A DNA stretch of 14,543 nt from Prevotella sp. Its GTDB lineage: Bacteria > Bacteroidota > Bacteroidia > Bacteroidales > Bacteroidaceae. The stretch covers positions 1 to 14,543 of the forward strand of contig JAJWLX010000078.1 in assembly GCA_021636625.1 (NCBI GenBank), written 5' to 3'. Shown piece after piece: positions 13,456-14,543 of this stretch; positions within the stretch are counted from its first letter, which is position 1, and each line of letters begins with the position of its first letter. The translations under genes were made by a program, and so were the position numbers. The notes below the pieces were generated by a model. It had not been told where the DNA came from. It worked only from the letters and a program-made list of their open reading frames with translations, and made no database searches.

Positions 13456-14543
13456 CTAAATATTTTTGAATGTATCTTTTGTGGTGCCTGCGATGAAGCC
13501 GCGCCACTTTTCTATTAATTGTCTAAAATCTTCCGGCCACTCACTGTCGAAGTCCATCTGCGCCTTTGTTGTAGGATGAACAAAGCCGAGGGTCTTGGCA
13601 TGGAGAGCCTGACGTGGGCAGAGCTTGAAGCAATTCTGTATGAAAGCCTTGTAACCACTGCTGCGCTGACCTCTCAGGATCTCGGCACCACCATAGGTCT
13701 CATCCATGAAGAGCGGATGACCAATCTGCTTCATGTGGGCACGGATCTGATGGGTACGGCCCGTTTCCAGGATGCACTGTACCAATGTGGTATAGCCGAA
13801 GCGCTCCAAAACCTTATAATGGGTAACTGCACTCTTGCCAATACCGCTATCCGGATCGAAGACCTTCATGCGGAGACGGTTCTTCGGGTCACGACCGATA
13901 TTACCCTCGATGCGTCCCTCATCCTCCACGATATTACCCCATACCAGCGCATTGTAACTGCGATGGGTAGTCTTGTTGAAGAACTGCTTGCCCAATGCCG
14001 TCTTGGCTGTAGGAGTCTTGGCTACTACGAGCAATCCGCTGGTATCCTTGTCGATGCGATGGACCAGACCCACTTCCGGGTCGTTGGCATCAAACTCCGG
14101 CATATCGCGCAGGTGCCAGGCCACAGCCTGAATCAGGGTGCCATGGAAGTTTCCGGCTCCCGGATGAACCACCATTCCTGCCTCTTTGTTCACCACCATC
14201 AACTGGTCGTCTTCATAAACCACATTGATGTCGATTTCTTCCGGCTTGATACTGGTTTCATGACGAGGGCGGTCGAGCATCAGCGTAACGATGTCGTTCG
14301 GGCGCACCTTGTAATTGCTCTTCACCGGTTTACCGTTTACATGAATAAATCCGGCATCAGCTGCCTGCTGAATACGGTTGCGGCTCTGGTAAGCCATCTT
14401 ATCAGCCAGATACTTGTCTATGCGGACAGGATCCTGATTGGCATCCACCTGCACCTTCCAGTGCTCATAGAGGTCGTCGCCATCAAAACCGAAGTCATCC
14501 TCTACAGGAGCATATACCTTATTATATATATAATCTAAAAATA
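13456..14543 (-). CDS. rluD: 23S rRNA pseudouridine synthase, RluA/RluD family, 5'-partial
   Basis: The frame is open without a stop or an ATG from 13456 to the window edge, so the N-terminus lies outside. The first visible codons give an acidic leader (VEDDFGFDGDDLYEHW) as is usual in Bacteroidota members. An S4 RNA-binding domain follows (RIDKYLADKM, SRNRIQQAADAGFIHVNGKPVKSNYKV). The catalytic core has VVHPGAGN, GLVHRIDKDTSGLLVVAKT with the catalytic Asp in HRID, and ILETGRTHQIRAHMKQIGHP. It converts uridines in 23S rRNA to pseudouridine. Domain order (S4 then synthase) favours RluD over RluA; the exact target uridines are inferred. It leads into ddl with a 5-base gap. Confidence 0.9.
   Translation of the reverse strand, partial: FLDYIYNKVYAPVEDDFGFDGDDLYEHWKVQVDANQDPVRIDKYLADKMAYQSRNRIQQAADAGFIHVNGKPVKSNYKVRPNDIVTLMLDRPRHETSIKPEEIDINVVYEDDQLMVVNKEAGMVVHPGAGNFHGTLIQAVAWHLRDMPEFDANDPEVGLVHRIDKDTSGLLVVAKTPTAKTALGKQFFNKTTHRSYNALVWGNIVEDEGRIEGNIGRDPKNRLRMKVFDPDSGIGKSAVTHYKVLERFGYTTLVQCILETGRTHQIRAHMKQIGHPLFMDETYGGAEILRGQRSSGYKAFIQNCFKLCPRQALHAKTLGFVHPTTKAQMDFDSEWPEDFRQLIEKWRGFIAGTTKDTFKNI

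Noticed and set aside
13451..13507. Longer ddl reading from 13507
   Set aside because: It overlaps the rluD 3' end by about 50 bases and adds a His/Arg-rich stretch not seen in D-Ala ligases.

Overview
The window reads as a chromosomal segment of a Bacteroidales bacterium, most like the Prevotella/Segatella group. The evidence is a SusC/SusD pair, an HU-winged-helix fusion protein, a YhcG/DUF1016 nuclease, and several minus-strand promoters of the Bacteroidota type (TTTG, about 20 bases, TAnnTTTG). Shine-Dalgarno sequences are mostly absent. The genus is inferred from protein resemblance. All credible genes are on the minus strand, so transcription runs from high to low coordinates.

High-coordinate end (about 14543 to 11080): a housekeeping operon. 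It holds a 23S rRNA pseudouridine synthase (RluD type, 5' end outside the window), D-alanine--D-alanine ligase, and a PlsC-like acyltransferase. A long hairpin and a 15-bp tandem repeat carrying AAAAAGG lie between the ligase and the acyltransferase. The unit closes with an intrinsic terminator.

Middle (about 11032 to 4395): a nutrient-uptake operon of susC-like TonB-dependent transporter, susD-like lipoprotein and a third, probably surface, lipoprotein. It has a long 5' leader, an inverted repeat around the promoter, and a GC-rich terminator. No glycoside hydrolase, protease or dedicated regulator is present, so the substrate cannot be read from context.

Accessory stretch (about 4430 to 1600): two transcription units built to one plan. 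Unit A is antitoxin, YafQ-like toxin and a PD-(D/E)XK (PDDEXK_2) nuclease-like protein, joined by two ATGA stop/start overlaps. Unit B is a single YhcG/DUF1016-family PD-(D/E)XK nuclease. Both units start from nearly the same promoter, including an identical 37-bp segment, and end in the same terminator hairpin. The terminator similarity reaches back into the stop codons. This looks like a cassette-type arrangement and is the most interesting structure here.

Low-coordinate end (about 1531 to 1): a Bacteroidota promoter, a leader of about 240 nt carrying a degenerate 22-bp tandem repeat and a palindrome, an HU/winged-helix DNA-binding protein, and the start of a multi-pass membrane protein resembling DUF6057 that runs off the window. 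No rRNA, tRNA, CRISPR array or complete insertion sequence was seen.
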